Positions 25,346 to 34,136 are shown, counted from the stretch's first letter. The stretch is DNA of 64,000 bases from Streptomyces sp. NBC_00483 (GCF_036013745.1 NZ_CP107880.1:5456001-5520000), one strand, 5' to 3'. Program-made: numbers and translations. The notes: a model not told the origin generated them from the sequence alone.

Positions 25346-26686
25346 TTGAGTACGGGATCCGGAGCAGACTCCGCCCCCGCACCAGCCGCCCACGACCCGA
25401 ACGCCCGCCCACGTAAGCCCTCGATGTTCGCCAGCCTGAAGGTACGCAACTACCGGCTGTTCGCGAGCGGGGCAGTCGTCTCCAACACCGGCACCTGGAT
25501 GGCCCGCATCACCCAGGACTGGCTGGTGCTCTCCCTCACGGGATCCTCCGCCGCTGTCGGCGTGACGACGGCCATGCAGTTCCTCCCGATGCTGCTCTTC
25601 GGCCTGTACGGCGGTGTGATCGCCGACCGGTTCGCCAAGCGCAACCTGCTGTTCTGCACGCAGGGCGCGATGAGCCTGTCCGGCCTCTTCCTCGCGGCGC
25701 TCACCCTCACGGGCAACGTCCAGGTGTGGCACGTCTACCTCGCGGCCTTCTTCACGGGTCTCGTCACGGTCGTCGACAACCCGACCCGGCAGTCGTTCGT
25801 GTCCGAGATGGTCGGCCCCGACCAGGTCCGCAACGCGGTCTCCCTGAACTCGGCCAACTTCCAGTCCGCCCGCCTCATCGGCCCGGCCGTCGCCTCCGCG
25901 CTGACCGCCGCCGTCGGCCCCGGCTGGGCGTTCCTCGCCAACGGCCTGTCCTTCCTCGCCCCGCTCACCGGCCTCATGCTCATGCGCACGCACGAGCTGC
26001 ACGAGACCAAGCGGGCGCCGCGCGGCAAGGGCCAGCTGAAGGAGGGGCTGCGCTATGTGTCCCAGCACCCCGAACTGATCTGGCCGATCGTCCTCGTCGG
26101 ATTCGTCGGCACCTTCGGCTTCAACTTCCCGATCTGGCTGAGCGCGTACGCGGACGACGTGTTCCACGGCGGGGTCGGCCAGTACGGCCTGTTCAACACG
26201 CTCATGGCGATCGGCTCGCTGGCCGGCGCGCTGCTCGCGGCCCGGCGCCGCTCGACCCGTCTGCGGGTCCTGGTCGGCGCGGCGATCGGCTTCGGTGTCC
26301 TGGAGGTCGCGGCGGCGTGGGCGCCGGGCGTCTGGGCGTTCGCCCCGCTGATCGTGCTGCTCGGCATCCTCGGACTGACGGTGAACGTGACCGCCAACTC
26401 CTATGTCCAGATGGGCACGGACCCGGAGATGCGGGGCCGCGTCATGTCCCTGTTCATGATGGTCTTCACCGGCGGTACGCCGCTGGGCGGCCCGCTCTTC
26501 GGCTGGCTCGCCGACCAGTACGGGGTACGGGTCAGCTTCGCGCTCGCCGGGGCGATCTGCGCGGCGGCGGCGGTCGGCGTCGGCCTGATGCTGGCCCGCG
26601 CGGCGAACCTCCGGCTCAAGGTGGACCTGCGCCGCGGCGAACGCCACGTGCAGTTCGTGCCGCGTGAGCTGGCGGCGGCGGCGTAA
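25346..26686 (+). CDS. MFS exporter (MFS_3/EntS-like)
   Basis: A 446-residue twelve-helix transporter. SLKVRNYRLFASGAVVSNTGTWMARITQDWLVL is the typical opening of the MFS_3 (enterobactin exporter-like) family, GVIADRFAKRNLL is motif A, and NPTRQSFVSEMV follows. It probably exports a drug or natural product under control of the upstream MarR. The TTG at 25346 is chosen because GAGGAGG precedes it by 10 bases and no ATG or GTG is nearby. Confidence 0.88.
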   Translation: MSTGSGADSAPAPAAHDPNARPRKPSMFASLKVRNYRLFASGAVVSNTGTWMARITQDWLVLSLTGSSAAVGVTTAMQFLPMLLFGLYGGVIADRFAKRNLLFCTQGAMSLSGLFLAALTLTGNVQVWHVYLAAFFTGLVTVVDNPTRQSFVSEMVGPDQVRNAVSLNSANFQSARLIGPAVASALTAAVGPGWAFLANGLSFLAPLTGLMLMRTHELHETKRAPRGKGQLKEGLRYVSQHPELIWPIVLVGFVGTFGFNFPIWLSAYADDVFHGGVGQYGLFNTLMAIGSLAGALLAARRRSTRLRVLVGAAIGFGVLEVAAAWAPGVWAFAPLIVLLGILGLTVNVTANSYVQMGTDPEMRGRVMSLFMMVFTGGTPLGGPLFGWLADQYGVRVSFALAGAICAAAAVGVGLMLARAANLRLKVDLRRGERHVQFVPRELAAAA

Positions 26687-26692
26687 GTATTT

Positions 26693-26760
26693 AGGCCCCT
26701 GCGGCGATTGAGCAGCGGGGTCCGGGGCAGCGACCCGGGACCGCAACGGCGCAGGGGCTT
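26693..26760. repeat. Dispersed GC-rich element, diverged copy
   Basis: Located 3' of the MFS gene. CCCCTGCGGCGATTGAGCAG and the following GGGGTCCGGGGCAG are recognisable, after which the element is modified (CGACCCGGGACC). It ends with GCAGGGGCTT. Confidence 0.75.
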
Positions 26761-26847
26761 AAGAGCAGGGGCCGTGCCGGAGCCGACGGCCGCGCTACGA
26801 GAAGGTCGCCGGACGGCAGTTCACGGACACGCGTTAGTCTCGTTGAC

Positions 26848-26937
26848 GTGGACCCGAAGACCCGTAACCGGATCATGGCCGGTGTGCTCGTGCTGATGTT
26901 CGTCGTCGTGGCTGTCGCGGCGGCCGTCGGCCAGTAG
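26848..26937 (+). CDS. 29-residue single-pass membrane protein
   Basis: A GTG-initiated ORF encoding VDPKTRNRIMAGVLVLM then FVVVAVAAAVGQ. It has a charged N-terminus and one transmembrane helix. I recall near-identical tiny proteins annotated in many Streptomyces, which supports it being real; the basic residues before the helix predict a cytoplasmic N-terminus. The function is unknown. It is too short for most gene finders. No strong ribosome site is visible; a TTAGTC stretch 9-14 bases before the GTG could be part of a promoter. Confidence 0.6.
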   Translation: MDPKTRNRIMAGVLVLMFVVVAVAAAVGQ

Positions 26938-26971
26938 TCGACCGGCGGCCGCCGCGTACCGGCGGGGCCGA

Positions 26972-27961
26972 TTACCAGGCGAAGGCCTCGGGCGACGGAC
27001 CCGGACCCGGGAAGATCTCGTCCAGGCCGGACACGACCTCCTCGCTCAGCTCCAGCTCGACCGCGCGCAGCGCCGAGTCCAGCTGCTCCTGCGTGCGCGG
27101 GCCGACGATCGGGCCCGTGATGCCGGGCCGGGTGAGCAGCCAGGCCAGCGCTGCCTCGCCGGGCTCGATCCCGTGCTTGTCCAACAGATCCTCGTACCGC
27201 TGGACCTGGTCGCGCACCTTCGTGTTCTCCAGCGCGGAGGCGGAGCGGCCCTGGGACCTGCGCTTGCCCTCGCTCTCCTTCTTGAGCACGCCGCCGAGCA
27301 GCCCGCCGTGCAGCGGGGACCACGGGATGACGCCCAGGCCGTAGTCCTGCGCGGCCGGGATGACCTCCATCTCGGCGCGGCGCTCGGCGAGGTTGTAGAG
27401 GCACTGCTCGCTGACGAGGCCGACGCGGCCGTGGCGGGCAGCCAGTTCATTGGCCTGGGCGATCTTGTATCCGGGGAAGTTGGAGGACCCGGCGTACAGG
27501 ATCTTGCCCTGCTGGATCAGCACGTCGATCGCCTGCCAGATCTCCTCGAAGGGAGTGCGGCGGTCGATGTGGTGGAACTGGTAGATGTCGATGTAGTCGG
27601 TCTGCAGCCGCTTCAGGGAGGCGTCCACGGCCCGCCGGATGTTCACCGCGCTGAGGTGGTCGTGATTGGGCCAGACCGGACCGTCGCCGCCCATGTTCCC
27701 GAACACCTTGGTGGCGAGCACGGTCTTGTCGCGCCGCCCGCCGCCCTTGGCGAACCAGGTGCCGATGATCTCCTCGGTACGGCCCTTGTTCTCGCCCCAC
27801 CCGTATACGTTCGCGGTATCAAAGAAATTCAGACCTGCGTCGAGCGCCGCATCCATGATGCCGTGGCTGGCGGCTTCGTCCGTTTGCGGCCCGAAGTTCA
27901 TCGTCCCGAGAACGAGCCGACTGACCTTGAGCCCAGTACGTCCCAACTGCGTGTATTCCAT
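26972..27961 (-). CDS. Aldo/keto reductase
   Basis: A 329-residue NADPH-dependent aldo/keto reductase (TIM barrel). The catalytic tetrad is visible as D48 and Y53 (FFDTANVYGWG), K85 (ATKVFG) and H130 (YQFHHID). GSSNFPGYKIAQAN and the C-terminal LTRPGITGPIVGPRT cofactor loop fit the YhdN/Kvbeta-like subgroup. The ATG at 27961 gives the family's usual MEYTQLGRTGLKVSRL start. However, an in-frame TTG at 27970 has better spacing from GAAGGGG (5 bases). The physiological substrate is unknown. Confidence 0.9.
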   Translation of the reverse strand: MEYTQLGRTGLKVSRLVLGTMNFGPQTDEAASHGIMDAALDAGLNFFDTANVYGWGENKGRTEEIIGTWFAKGGGRRDKTVLATKVFGNMGGDGPVWPNHDHLSAVNIRRAVDASLKRLQTDYIDIYQFHHIDRRTPFEEIWQAIDVLIQQGKILYAGSSNFPGYKIAQANELAARHGRVGLVSEQCLYNLAERRAEMEVIPAAQDYGLGVIPWSPLHGGLLGGVLKKESEGKRRSQGRSASALENTKVRDQVQRYEDLLDKHGIEPGEAALAWLLTRPGITGPIVGPRTQEQLDSALRAVELELSEEVVSGLDEIFPGPGPSPEAFAW

Positions 27962-28024
27962 GGGCGCCAAGCGAACCCCTTCGAGTCCGCTCCACGCAAG
28001 AGGACGAGAGAGTCTCGCCTCTCC

Positions 28025-29674
28025 TCAGGACTGGCTGTGGGCCGCCGCCGTGTTGAGCAGGCGCTGCTTGAAGTCCATGGGAATCAGAACCTGAACCCGT
28101 CCGACGGGATGCTGCCAGAACCTGTCGGAGTCATGGGCGGACCTGCGCTGAGCGGCGGGTGTCCCCGGAATCGGTTCGGCGTGGATGACGGCCCGGACCC
28201 CTGCGGCGCGCAGCTCTTTGCCCTTCTCGTACCAGCTTGAGAGCGTGCGCCACCGCGCCCGGTAGGTCTCCCCCGTAGGGATCCCTTCCCAGGTGTCAGG
28301 CCGCGTCGGCTGGGCGATGAGCAGCTCGCGTCGTGCATCGAGCCGCTTGTACGCCTCCCGGTACTCCTGCTTGCCCAGGTCGCTGGCGTAAAGGCCGGCC
28401 TCCCGGTCTTCCCGCAAGTCCGACAGTGCGCGATTCACTTCCTCGATGTCGCGCGTGTAGTCCACTCCTGGGCGGAAGACTTTCCGGACCATCTCGACCT
28501 CGCCGGCCACGAGTAGGAACGCCTGCTCAACGGCGTCCTCCAGCGTGTGCGCCGCGATGCCCTTGCTTCCGGCCGGACACAGCTTGTGCGTGGTCCGAGA
28601 GGCGCAGCGATAGTAGGGACAATTGCGGCCGGGACTGCGATATGCGGGCTCCCCGCACGTGCAGAACGCGACCTGGAGCAAGGGCGAACCGCCCTTGCTG
28701 TTGCCGCTGCGTTTACTGGTGTTCTCGTCCAGCCGCTCATTGGCCAGCGCCCATGCCTTCTCCGCTATGAGCGGCTCCGCGCGCTGGAGAGGACGGCCGT
28801 CGTTGCCCCGGACGACGCGGCGTAGCGTCGTCTTCTTCCCGTCGACCACCACCTCCTCAGTGAATTCCATCTGTCCCAGGACGCAGCGGGAGCGAACGAC
28901 TTTGGCGGTGTTCGCAGCAGTCCAGCGGCTCCCTTTCGGTGGCTTGCCGTTGCGGATCAGCTGGGCGTCCAGCGAGGTCGGGGTCTTGGGCGGGTCTTCG
29001 TTGAGCCACTGCGCGATGCTGTTCGCCGACTCGCCCGCGATGAGGCGACGGACGATCTCGCGGAGCGTCCCGGCCGTGTCGGTCCCGTAGTCGTCCGGGA
29101 CGAGCTTCCAGCCATCGCCGGTTTCCTGTTTCTCCTCGCGATAGCCGTACGGAGTGCGACCTCCGCGCCAGCGTCCCTCTTTCACCAGGTGGTTGTAGGA
29201 CGATTTGGCCCTCGCCCTGATGGCTTCGAGCTCCCCTTCGGCGAACGATGTGATCAGGCTGAGGAGCAGCTTCCCGATCTGCGTGTTGAGGTTGATCCCC
29301 TCCTCCACAGTGGTGACTTCCTTGCCGTTCCTGTCGCACCACTCCAGGAGGGTGTGCACGTGCAGAACGCGCCGCGAGAGACGGTCGATCTTGAGCGCGC
29401 AGATGATGTCGTACTCATCGGCGCGTGACTCCTCCAGCGCGATCCGGTGCTCGATCGCGCTGACCTCCTTCCCGATGGTCGAAGGCAGCCACTTGCCGAA
29501 CTCCGGGCGCTTCCACGGCTCCAGTGCGCCGGACACGTCGATGTCCTCGACCCAGCCCACGACGAGGTGCCCCTCCTGATCGGCCCAGCGCTGGACGGAC
29601 CGGCGCTGCCGCTCCGGCGATGTGGTCTCGTCCGACACCCTCGACAGACGAACGACACCCAGAACTCTCGCCAT
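28025..29674 (-). CDS. Large serine integrase (phage/ICE-type recombinase)
   Basis: A 549-residue large serine recombinase. The resolvase catalytic domain spans about 1-150 with Ser11 in VVRLSRVSDE and the conserved SPERQR and DRLSRR arginines. A recombinase domain follows (about 165-290, GGRTPYGYR ... VVRSRCVLG), then a zinc beta-ribbon (CTCGEPAYRSPGRNCPYYRC) and a coiled-coil-rich C-terminus (about 400-470). It is full length. GGGGGAG lies 7-8 bases before the ATG. The gene is less GC-rich than its neighbours and has no other element genes around it, so it is an orphan or the remnant of an integrated element. Confidence 0.9.
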   Translation of the reverse strand: MARVLGVVRLSRVSDETTSPERQRRSVQRWADQEGHLVVGWVEDIDVSGALEPWKRPEFGKWLPSTIGKEVSAIEHRIALEESRADEYDIICALKIDRLSRRVLHVHTLLEWCDRNGKEVTTVEEGINLNTQIGKLLLSLITSFAEGELEAIRARAKSSYNHLVKEGRWRGGRTPYGYREEKQETGDGWKLVPDDYGTDTAGTLREIVRRLIAGESANSIAQWLNEDPPKTPTSLDAQLIRNGKPPKGSRWTAANTAKVVRSRCVLGQMEFTEEVVVDGKKTTLRRVVRGNDGRPLQRAEPLIAEKAWALANERLDENTSKRSGNSKGGSPLLQVAFCTCGEPAYRSPGRNCPYYRCASRTTHKLCPAGSKGIAAHTLEDAVEQAFLLVAGEVEMVRKVFRPGVDYTRDIEEVNRALSDLREDREAGLYASDLGKQEYREAYKRLDARRELLIAQPTRPDTWEGIPTGETYRARWRTLSSWYEKGKELRAAGVRAVIHAEPIPGTPAAQRRSAHDSDRFWQHPVGRVQVLIPMDFKQRLLNTAAAHSQS

Positions 29675-30046
29675 GCTCGTTCTCCCCCGTTTACCGCCTT
29701 TGACGTGCCGCCCGGTCTCCACGGCGGCCGTCCCGGTGCTTCTCCCGGCCTCCTGTGGGCGCGGGACGTCTCACGGTTCAACGAAGCGCGGAGGCCCCCG
29801 GTCACACACCCGCACGAAACCCCGCGGAAGGTCGAACGGCCGTCCGGTATCTCTCCGAAGCCACCCCGGATTCCCGTCGGAAATGCGCGCGAGGGCGCGT
29901 ACGTCGACCCGGCAACTGCCCGTCAGAGGTCCGCTTCGTCGGCGACCTGTCGCACAGCCCGGCGCAGTTCCTCGGAGGAAGTGCCTTTGGGCAGTTCCTC
30001 GGAGGAAGTGCCTTTGGGCAGTTCCTCGGAGGAAGTGCCTTTGGGG
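29675..30046. other. Gene-free interval upstream of the integrase, possible att region
   Basis: This 372-base region contains the integrase promoter and, at its right end, the 27-bp tandem repeat. In phiC31-type elements the attachment site usually lies next to the integrase start, so an att half-site is expected here. I could not find a matching core sequence near 27.97-28.03 kb. Confidence 0.35.
29965..30045. repeat. 27-bp tandem repeat, three perfect copies, abutting a stop codon
   Basis: Three identical units (29965-29991, 29992-30018, 30019-30045), each starting CAGTTCCTCGGAGGAAGTGC and ending CTTTGGG. The array ends one base before the stop of the SGNH hydrolase gene (30047-30049 on the minus strand). 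The unit contains the small dyad TTCCTCGGAGGAA. Confidence 0.95.
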
Positions 30047-30727
30047 TCAGCCGGTGAGCTGCTTGAGCGGCGGTACAGCTTCGTAAGGGCCGCCGATCCC
30101 CCACGCCTGATGCAGCGCGTCCGCGAAGGCCGCCGCCAGTTTGTGTTCGCCGGAGGCGTTCGGGTGGGTGCCGTCGTACGTGTCGTGGTGGATGTCGTAC
30201 GACTCGGGGACGGAGGCCAGGAGCAGGGGGGAGCGGGGCTCGTCGAGGTCCGCGACCGCCTTCGCCAGGAGGGTGTTGAAGTGGGCGACCTCCGCGGCGA
30301 AGGGCGCGTCCGTCTCGGCCCGGACGTTGGGGATCACGGGGAGCAGGACCATGCGGACGGCCGGGTTCGCGCGGCGGGCCTCGGCGATGAAGAGGCGCAG
30401 GTTCTCCGCCGTCTGTTCGGCGTCGGTGTAGAAGCCGAGGTCTATCAGGCCGAGGGAGACGAGGAGGACGTCCGCGCGGGCGTCGGTCACCGCCTCCGCG
30501 ATCGCGGGCGCCATGTGCTGCCAGCCCTCGCCCCAGCCGGCGAGGTGATGCTGCGGGAAGTCGGGATCCGCGTACGCGTGGCTGTCGCCGTACAGGGCGG
30601 TGCGGGGGCCGACCAGCGCGTGCGGGACCGAACGGGCGCGCAGATGCTGCCAGAAGCGCAGGCGCCAGGTGTGCTCCCCGGCGCTCCCAATGGTCATCGA
30701 GTCGCCGACCGGCATGAACCTGAGCAT
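30047..30727 (-). CDS. SGNH/GDSL-type hydrolase
   Basis: A 226-residue SGNH-fold esterase or lipase. Block I is MPVGDSMTIG with the catalytic Ser, and block V is YDGTHPNASGEHKLA with the catalytic Asp/His pair. The block II Gly and block III Asn equivalents are near DVLLVSLGLIDLG and LPVIPNV. No signal peptide is seen, so it is probably cytoplasmic. The ATG at 30727 is chosen (MLRFMPVGDS) because SGNH domains start close to the first block; a GTG at 30748 would add seven residues. It is divergent from the secreted propeller protein. Confidence 0.85.
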   Translation of the reverse strand: MLRFMPVGDSMTIGSAGEHTWRLRFWQHLRARSVPHALVGPRTALYGDSHAYADPDFPQHHLAGWGEGWQHMAPAIAEAVTDARADVLLVSLGLIDLGFYTDAEQTAENLRLFIAEARRANPAVRMVLLPVIPNVRAETDAPFAAEVAHFNTLLAKAVADLDEPRSPLLLASVPESYDIHHDTYDGTHPNASGEHKLAAAFADALHQAWGIGGPYEAVPPLKQLTG

Positions 30728-30795
30728 CCGCTCATCATCGTCGATCACGCCGGGTGCGTGCGTGTGAGCCCCAACACGCCTGGCAAGCTGGGGGC

Positions 30796-31794
30796 ATGCG
30801 TGCGTATCTGGGGGCGGCCGGGGTCGCCGCAGTCCTCCTTCTCGGCGCGGCTTCCGGTCCCGCGGTCGCCGACTCCCGTTCCGTCGGCTCCGACGGGTTC
30901 ACGATCCAGGACCCGCGGATCACCGAGTCCAGCGGCCTTGCCGCCTCGCGCGCCCACCCGGGCATCTACTGGACGCACAACGACAGCGACGACGGCGCGT
31001 TCCTGTTCGCGATCGACGGCCGGACCGGGAAGACCGTCGCCACGATCACGATGAGCGGTGTCGGTGCCCCGCGGGACGTCGAGGCGATCTCGATCGGCTC
31101 CGACGGGAACATCTACGTGGGCGACATCGGCGACAACCTCGGCGGCAAGTGGGACCACGTGTGGATCTACAAGCTGCCCGAGCCGAAGAAGCTCACCGAC
31201 CAGACGGTGCGGGCCACCCAGTACGACGTGAAGTACGCGGACGGCCCGCGCAACGCCGAGGCGATGATGGTCCATCCGAAGACCGGGCGGGTCTACATCG
31301 TGGAGAAGGGCGACGACGGCGGCGGCCTGTACGAGGGTCCGGCCACGCTGAACCCCTCCGCCACCAACACCTTCAGCCGCGTCGCCGACATCGACCTGTG
31401 GGCGACGGACGCCGCGTTCTCGCCCGACGGCAAACAGCTCGCCGTACGCGGCTACTTCGGCGGCGTCGCGTACAAGTGGAACGACGGGAAGCCCGAGCGC
31501 CAGGGCCAGTTGAGCGTGCCGATGCAGCCGCAGGGCGAGTCGGTGACCTACACGCCGGACGGGAAGACCCTGCTGTACGGGAGCGAGGGGCAGGGCAGCG
31601 AGGTGGAGCCCGTGGAGGTCGAGGGCGCGGGTGACTCGGGCGACGGCTCGAACTCGTCCTCCGATCAGGGTGGTTCGGGCAGCGGTGACGGCGGCAGCGC
31701 CTTCACCGGCAAGGCCGGTGCGGTCGGTGCCGTCGTCGTCCTCATCCTGCTGTTCGGGCTCGGAAGGCTGTTCCGCCGCCCCAGGAACCGCTGA
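30796..31794 (+). CDS. Secreted beta-propeller-like protein with C-terminal membrane anchor
   Basis: A 332-residue protein. It has a signal peptide (about 1-26, cleavage near GPAVA-DSR), then repeated blade-like segments (GIYWTHNDSDDGAFLFAI, GNIYVGDIGDN, TGRVYIVEKGDDGGG, DAAFSPDGKQLAVRGY, SVTYTPDGKTLLYGSEG). A Ser/Gly/Asp-rich linker (about 275-305) leads to one transmembrane helix (AVGAVVVLILLFGL) and a basic RRPRNR tail. It is therefore likely displayed on the cell surface. The function is unknown. The final codons and stop lie in a 20-bp tandem repeat. Confidence 0.82.
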   Translation: MRAYLGAAGVAAVLLLGAASGPAVADSRSVGSDGFTIQDPRITESSGLAASRAHPGIYWTHNDSDDGAFLFAIDGRTGKTVATITMSGVGAPRDVEAISIGSDGNIYVGDIGDNLGGKWDHVWIYKLPEPKKLTDQTVRATQYDVKYADGPRNAEAMMVHPKTGRVYIVEKGDDGGGLYEGPATLNPSATNTFSRVADIDLWATDAAFSPDGKQLAVRGYFGGVAYKWNDGKPERQGQLSVPMQPQGESVTYTPDGKTLLYGSEGQGSEVEPVEVEGAGDSGDGSNSSSDQGGSGSGDGGSAFTGKAGAVGAVVVLILLFGLGRLFRRPRNR

Positions 31795-31844
31795 ACCACT
31801 CGAAGAACCGCTGAGTCACTGGAAGAGCCGCTGAACTACTCGCC
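31785..31844. repeat. 20-bp tandem repeat containing the stop codon, three copies
   Basis: Units at 31785-31804, 31805-31824 and 31825-31844, each GA(A/G)CCGCTGA followed by a variable ten bases. The TGA at 31792-31794 is the stop of the secreted protein and is copied at 31812 and 31832. The convergent F420-type gene stops inside the third unit (31836-31838). Confidence 0.9.
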
Positions 31845-32246
31845 CAGTAGGCGCACTTCGTAGTGCAGCGTCCGGTCCCGCCGCACCTTGTGGGAGAGCG
31901 GCACCGTGACGCCTTGCAGGATCGGGTGCTTGTGGCGGATGAGCGAGGCCGCGTGCCGGTCCTCCTCGCTGCCGCGGTCGAGGAGGCGGACCCGCCCCTT
32001 GACGGGCGGCCCCGTGGGCGCGCCGCGCATCGTGGACGGCGCGAGCTCCACCTCCGGGTTGTTGCGCATCCGCTTGACCTTCCAGGCCTTGCCGAAGGTC
32101 CGGAAGTACGCGTGGTCGCCCTCGACCGCGAGGTTCACGGGAGTGCCGACACCGGTGCCGTCCCTCTTGTGGCTGGTGAGCAGGACGGCGTACTGCTTGA
32201 CGAACGGGGCGAGCGCGGGGCTCGGATCGGGCTTGTCAGTCGTCAT
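31836..32246 (-). CDS. PPOX-class F420-dependent oxidoreductase
   Basis: A 136-residue split-barrel flavin/F420-binding protein. KQYAVLLTSHKRDGTGVGTPVNLAVEGDHAYFR is the standard opening of the actinobacterial PPOX-class F420 family, followed by RTFGKAWKVKRMRNNPEVELAPSTMRG. The length is normal for the family. It likely reduces or binds F420 and acts on an unidentified substrate. It is convergent with the secreted propeller gene, and its stop codon lies within the third copy of that gene's tandem repeat. Confidence 0.88.
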   Translation of the reverse strand: MTTDKPDPSPALAPFVKQYAVLLTSHKRDGTGVGTPVNLAVEGDHAYFRTFGKAWKVKRMRNNPEVELAPSTMRGAPTGPPVKGRVRLLDRGSEEDRHAASLIRHKHPILQGVTVPLSHKVRRDRTLHYEVRLLGE

Positions 32247-32277
32247 ACGTCCATGAATGCACCGCTTCGGTGTTCTG

Positions 32278-33069
32278 TCACGACTTGCCGCGTGCCGCGA
32301 CGAGGACGTCGAGCCCGTCCAGGATCCGCTGGAGCCCGAACTCGAAGTGGTCGAAGCCGGGGGCGAACGTGTCCTCGGACAGGGACGCCATCACCGGGTA
32401 GCGGCCACTGGTCATCGCGGCCTCCAGGGCGGGGCTCTGCGCCTCCCAGAACGCGGCGTCCGTCATGCCCGACGTCGTCTCCGCCTCCTGCTCGTAGACG
32501 CGGGTGCGCGCGACCCCTGACACGTATCCGTCGACCATGACCAGGACGGAGAGCAGCTCCGGATCGGTGAGGCCCATCGGCTTGATGCGGGCCATCATCT
32601 TCTCCATGCCGGACAGCGCGCCGGGGCCGAGCACGGGCCGGGCCTGGTTGACCTGGAGCAGCCAGGGGTGGCGCTGGTAGAGGGCGAGGGTCTCGCGGGC
32701 CATCGTGGCGACGGCGGCCCGCCAGCTCCCGTCGCCGAGCGCGGCCGGGTCCTCGTGCGGGGTCTGCACCCGGTCCAGCATCAGGTCGAGCAGCTCGGCC
32801 TTGCCCGGCACGTACCGGTACAGCGACATGGTGCCGGTGCCCAGGTCGGTGGCGAGCCGGCGCATCGAGACGGCGCCGATCCCCTCGGCGTCCGCGACCT
32901 CGACCGCGGCCTCGACGATCCGGTCGAGCGAGAGCGCGGGCTTCGGCCCCCGGCTCGGCCTGGCCCCCGTGCCCCACAGCAGCTCCATGCTGCGCCGGAT
33001 GTCGCCGCTGCCGGAGGTCTCGGCGCTGCTGTTCGTGCCCTGGGTGCCGCTCGGGGTGCCGCTCGTCAT
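32278..33069 (-). CDS. TetR family regulator of the adjacent ABC exporter
   Basis: A 263-residue TetR protein with a Ser/Gly-rich N-terminal tail (1-25). The helix-turn-helix spans about residues 50-95 ([16 protein letters not shown] ... [10 protein letters not shown]). The C-terminal ligand domain resembles the TetR_C type of TcmR/DrrA-linked repressors (HPWLLQVN ... [14 protein letters not shown]). It is transcribed divergently from a DrrAB-like exporter, and two tandem palindromes lie between, so it probably represses the exporter and itself until a drug-like ligand binds. Confidence 0.92.
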   Translation of the reverse strand: MTSGTPSGTQGTNSSAETSGSGDIRRSMELLWGTGARPSRGPKPALSLDRIVEAAVEVADAEGIGAVSMRRLATDLGTGTMSLYRYVPGKAELLDLMLDRVQTPHEDPAALGDGSWRAAVATMARETLALYQRHPWLLQVNQARPVLGPGALSGMEKMMARIKPMGLTDPELLSVLVMVDGYVSGVARTRVYEQEAETTSGMTDAAFWEAQSPALEAAMTSGRYPVMASLSEDTFAPGFDHFEFGLQRILDGLDVLVAARGKS

Positions 33070-33100
33070 GGGGCTCAGCGTAAACCTCTGGCGAAAAACT

Positions 33101-33136
33101 GAGTACGGTGTACTCTCATTTGGGTACGGCGTACTC
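33101..33136. promoter_or_regulatory. Two tandem TetR operators
   Basis: GAGTACGGTGTACTC (33101-33115) is a perfect dyad (6-bp arms) and GGGTACGGCGTACTC (33122-33136) is near perfect. Their centres are 21 bases apart, two helical turns, so two dimers could bind the same face. They lie between the divergent TetR and ABC genes. The consensus half-site is G(A/G)GTAC. Confidence 0.85.
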
Positions 33137-33185
33137 ATTTTGCGGAGGGGTGGGTGTTCCGATGGCGACGTGCGGAGGAGAAGCC

Positions 33186-34136
33186 GTGACCGACGGGGAT
33201 CACGATCACGCGGTGCGGGCCGAGGGGCTCGTGAAGCGGTACGGGGACAAGCGCGCGCTCGACGGGTTCGACCTGACCGTGCGGCGCGGCACGGTGCACG
33301 GCCTGCTCGGGCCGAACGGGGCGGGGAAGACGACAGCGGTGCGCGTGCTCGCCACGCTGCTGAAGTTCGACGAGGGGCGGGCCGAGGTCGGCGGCGTGGA
33401 CGTGGCCTCCCGGTCGCGTCAGGTGCGCCGCCGCATCGGGCTCACCGGTCAGTACGCGGCGGTGGACGAGGTGCTCACGGGGCGGCAGAACCTGGAGATG
33501 TTCGGCCGGCTCTTCCACCTCGGCGGGCGCCGGGCGAGGGTGCGGGCGGCCGAACTGCTCGACCAGTTCGGGCTCGCGGACGCGGGCGACAAGGGCGTCG
33601 ACGAGTACAGCGGCGGCATGCGGCGCCGGCTCGACCTCGCGGCGTCCATGATCCTCACCCCGGACGTGCTGTTCCTGGACGAGCCGACGACCGGGCTCGA
33701 CCCGCGCGGCCGGGGCGAGGTCTGGGAGAGCGTCAGGGAGTTGGTGGCGGCGGGCACGACGGTCCTGCTCACCACCCAGTATCTGGAGGAGGCCGACAGG
33801 CTGGCCTCGCGGATCACCGTCATCGACCAGGGGCGGGCCATAGCCGACGACACCCCCGAGGGGCTCAAGCGGTCCGTCGGCGGGGACCGGGTCGAGGTCG
33901 TGCTGGCGGAGTCGGTCGATCTGCCGCGCGCCGCGAAGATCCTCGCCCGGAGCGGTGTGGACCCGGTCGTCGACGAGGAGGCCCTGCGGGTGCACGCGCC
34001 GGTCGCCGACCGGGTCGCCGCGCTCACGGACGCCGCGCGGGCGCTCCAGGACGAGGGCGTCGCCGTCGAGGACATCGGACTGCGCAGGCCGAGCCTCGAC
34101 GATGTGTTCCTGCAACTGACGGGGAGGGCCGCGTGA
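33186..34136 (+). CDS. ABC transporter ATP-binding protein, DrrA-like
   Basis: A 316-residue ATPase with Walker A GPNGAGKT (42-49), signature YSGGM near residue 140, Walker B VLFLDEP and a D-loop, plus the DrrA-type C-terminal domain (about 230-316) that assembles with the permease. It powers export, probably of an antibiotic or other hydrophobic compound. The GTG at 33186 is chosen over the in-frame ATG at 33162 because GGAGGAG sits 5 bases upstream of it. Its stop overlaps the permease start as TGATG. Confidence 0.93.
   Translation: MTDGDHDHAVRAEGLVKRYGDKRALDGFDLTVRRGTVHGLLGPNGAGKTTAVRVLATLLKFDEGRAEVGGVDVASRSRQVRRRIGLTGQYAAVDEVLTGRQNLEMFGRLFHLGGRRARVRAAELLDQFGLADAGDKGVDEYSGGMRRRLDLAASMILTPDVLFLDEPTTGLDPRGRGEVWESVRELVAAGTTVLLTTQYLEEADRLASRITVIDQGRAIADDTPEGLKRSVGGDRVEVVLAESVDLPRAAKILARSGVDPVVDEEALRVHAPVADRVAALTDAARALQDEGVAVEDIGLRRPSLDDVFLQLTGRAA

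Noticed and set aside
27971..30046. attL/attR direct repeats flanking the integrase
   Set aside because: I compared both flanks by eye and found no shared core longer than a few bases; serine integrase cores can be 2-3 bases, so absence of a visible repeat is not decisive.
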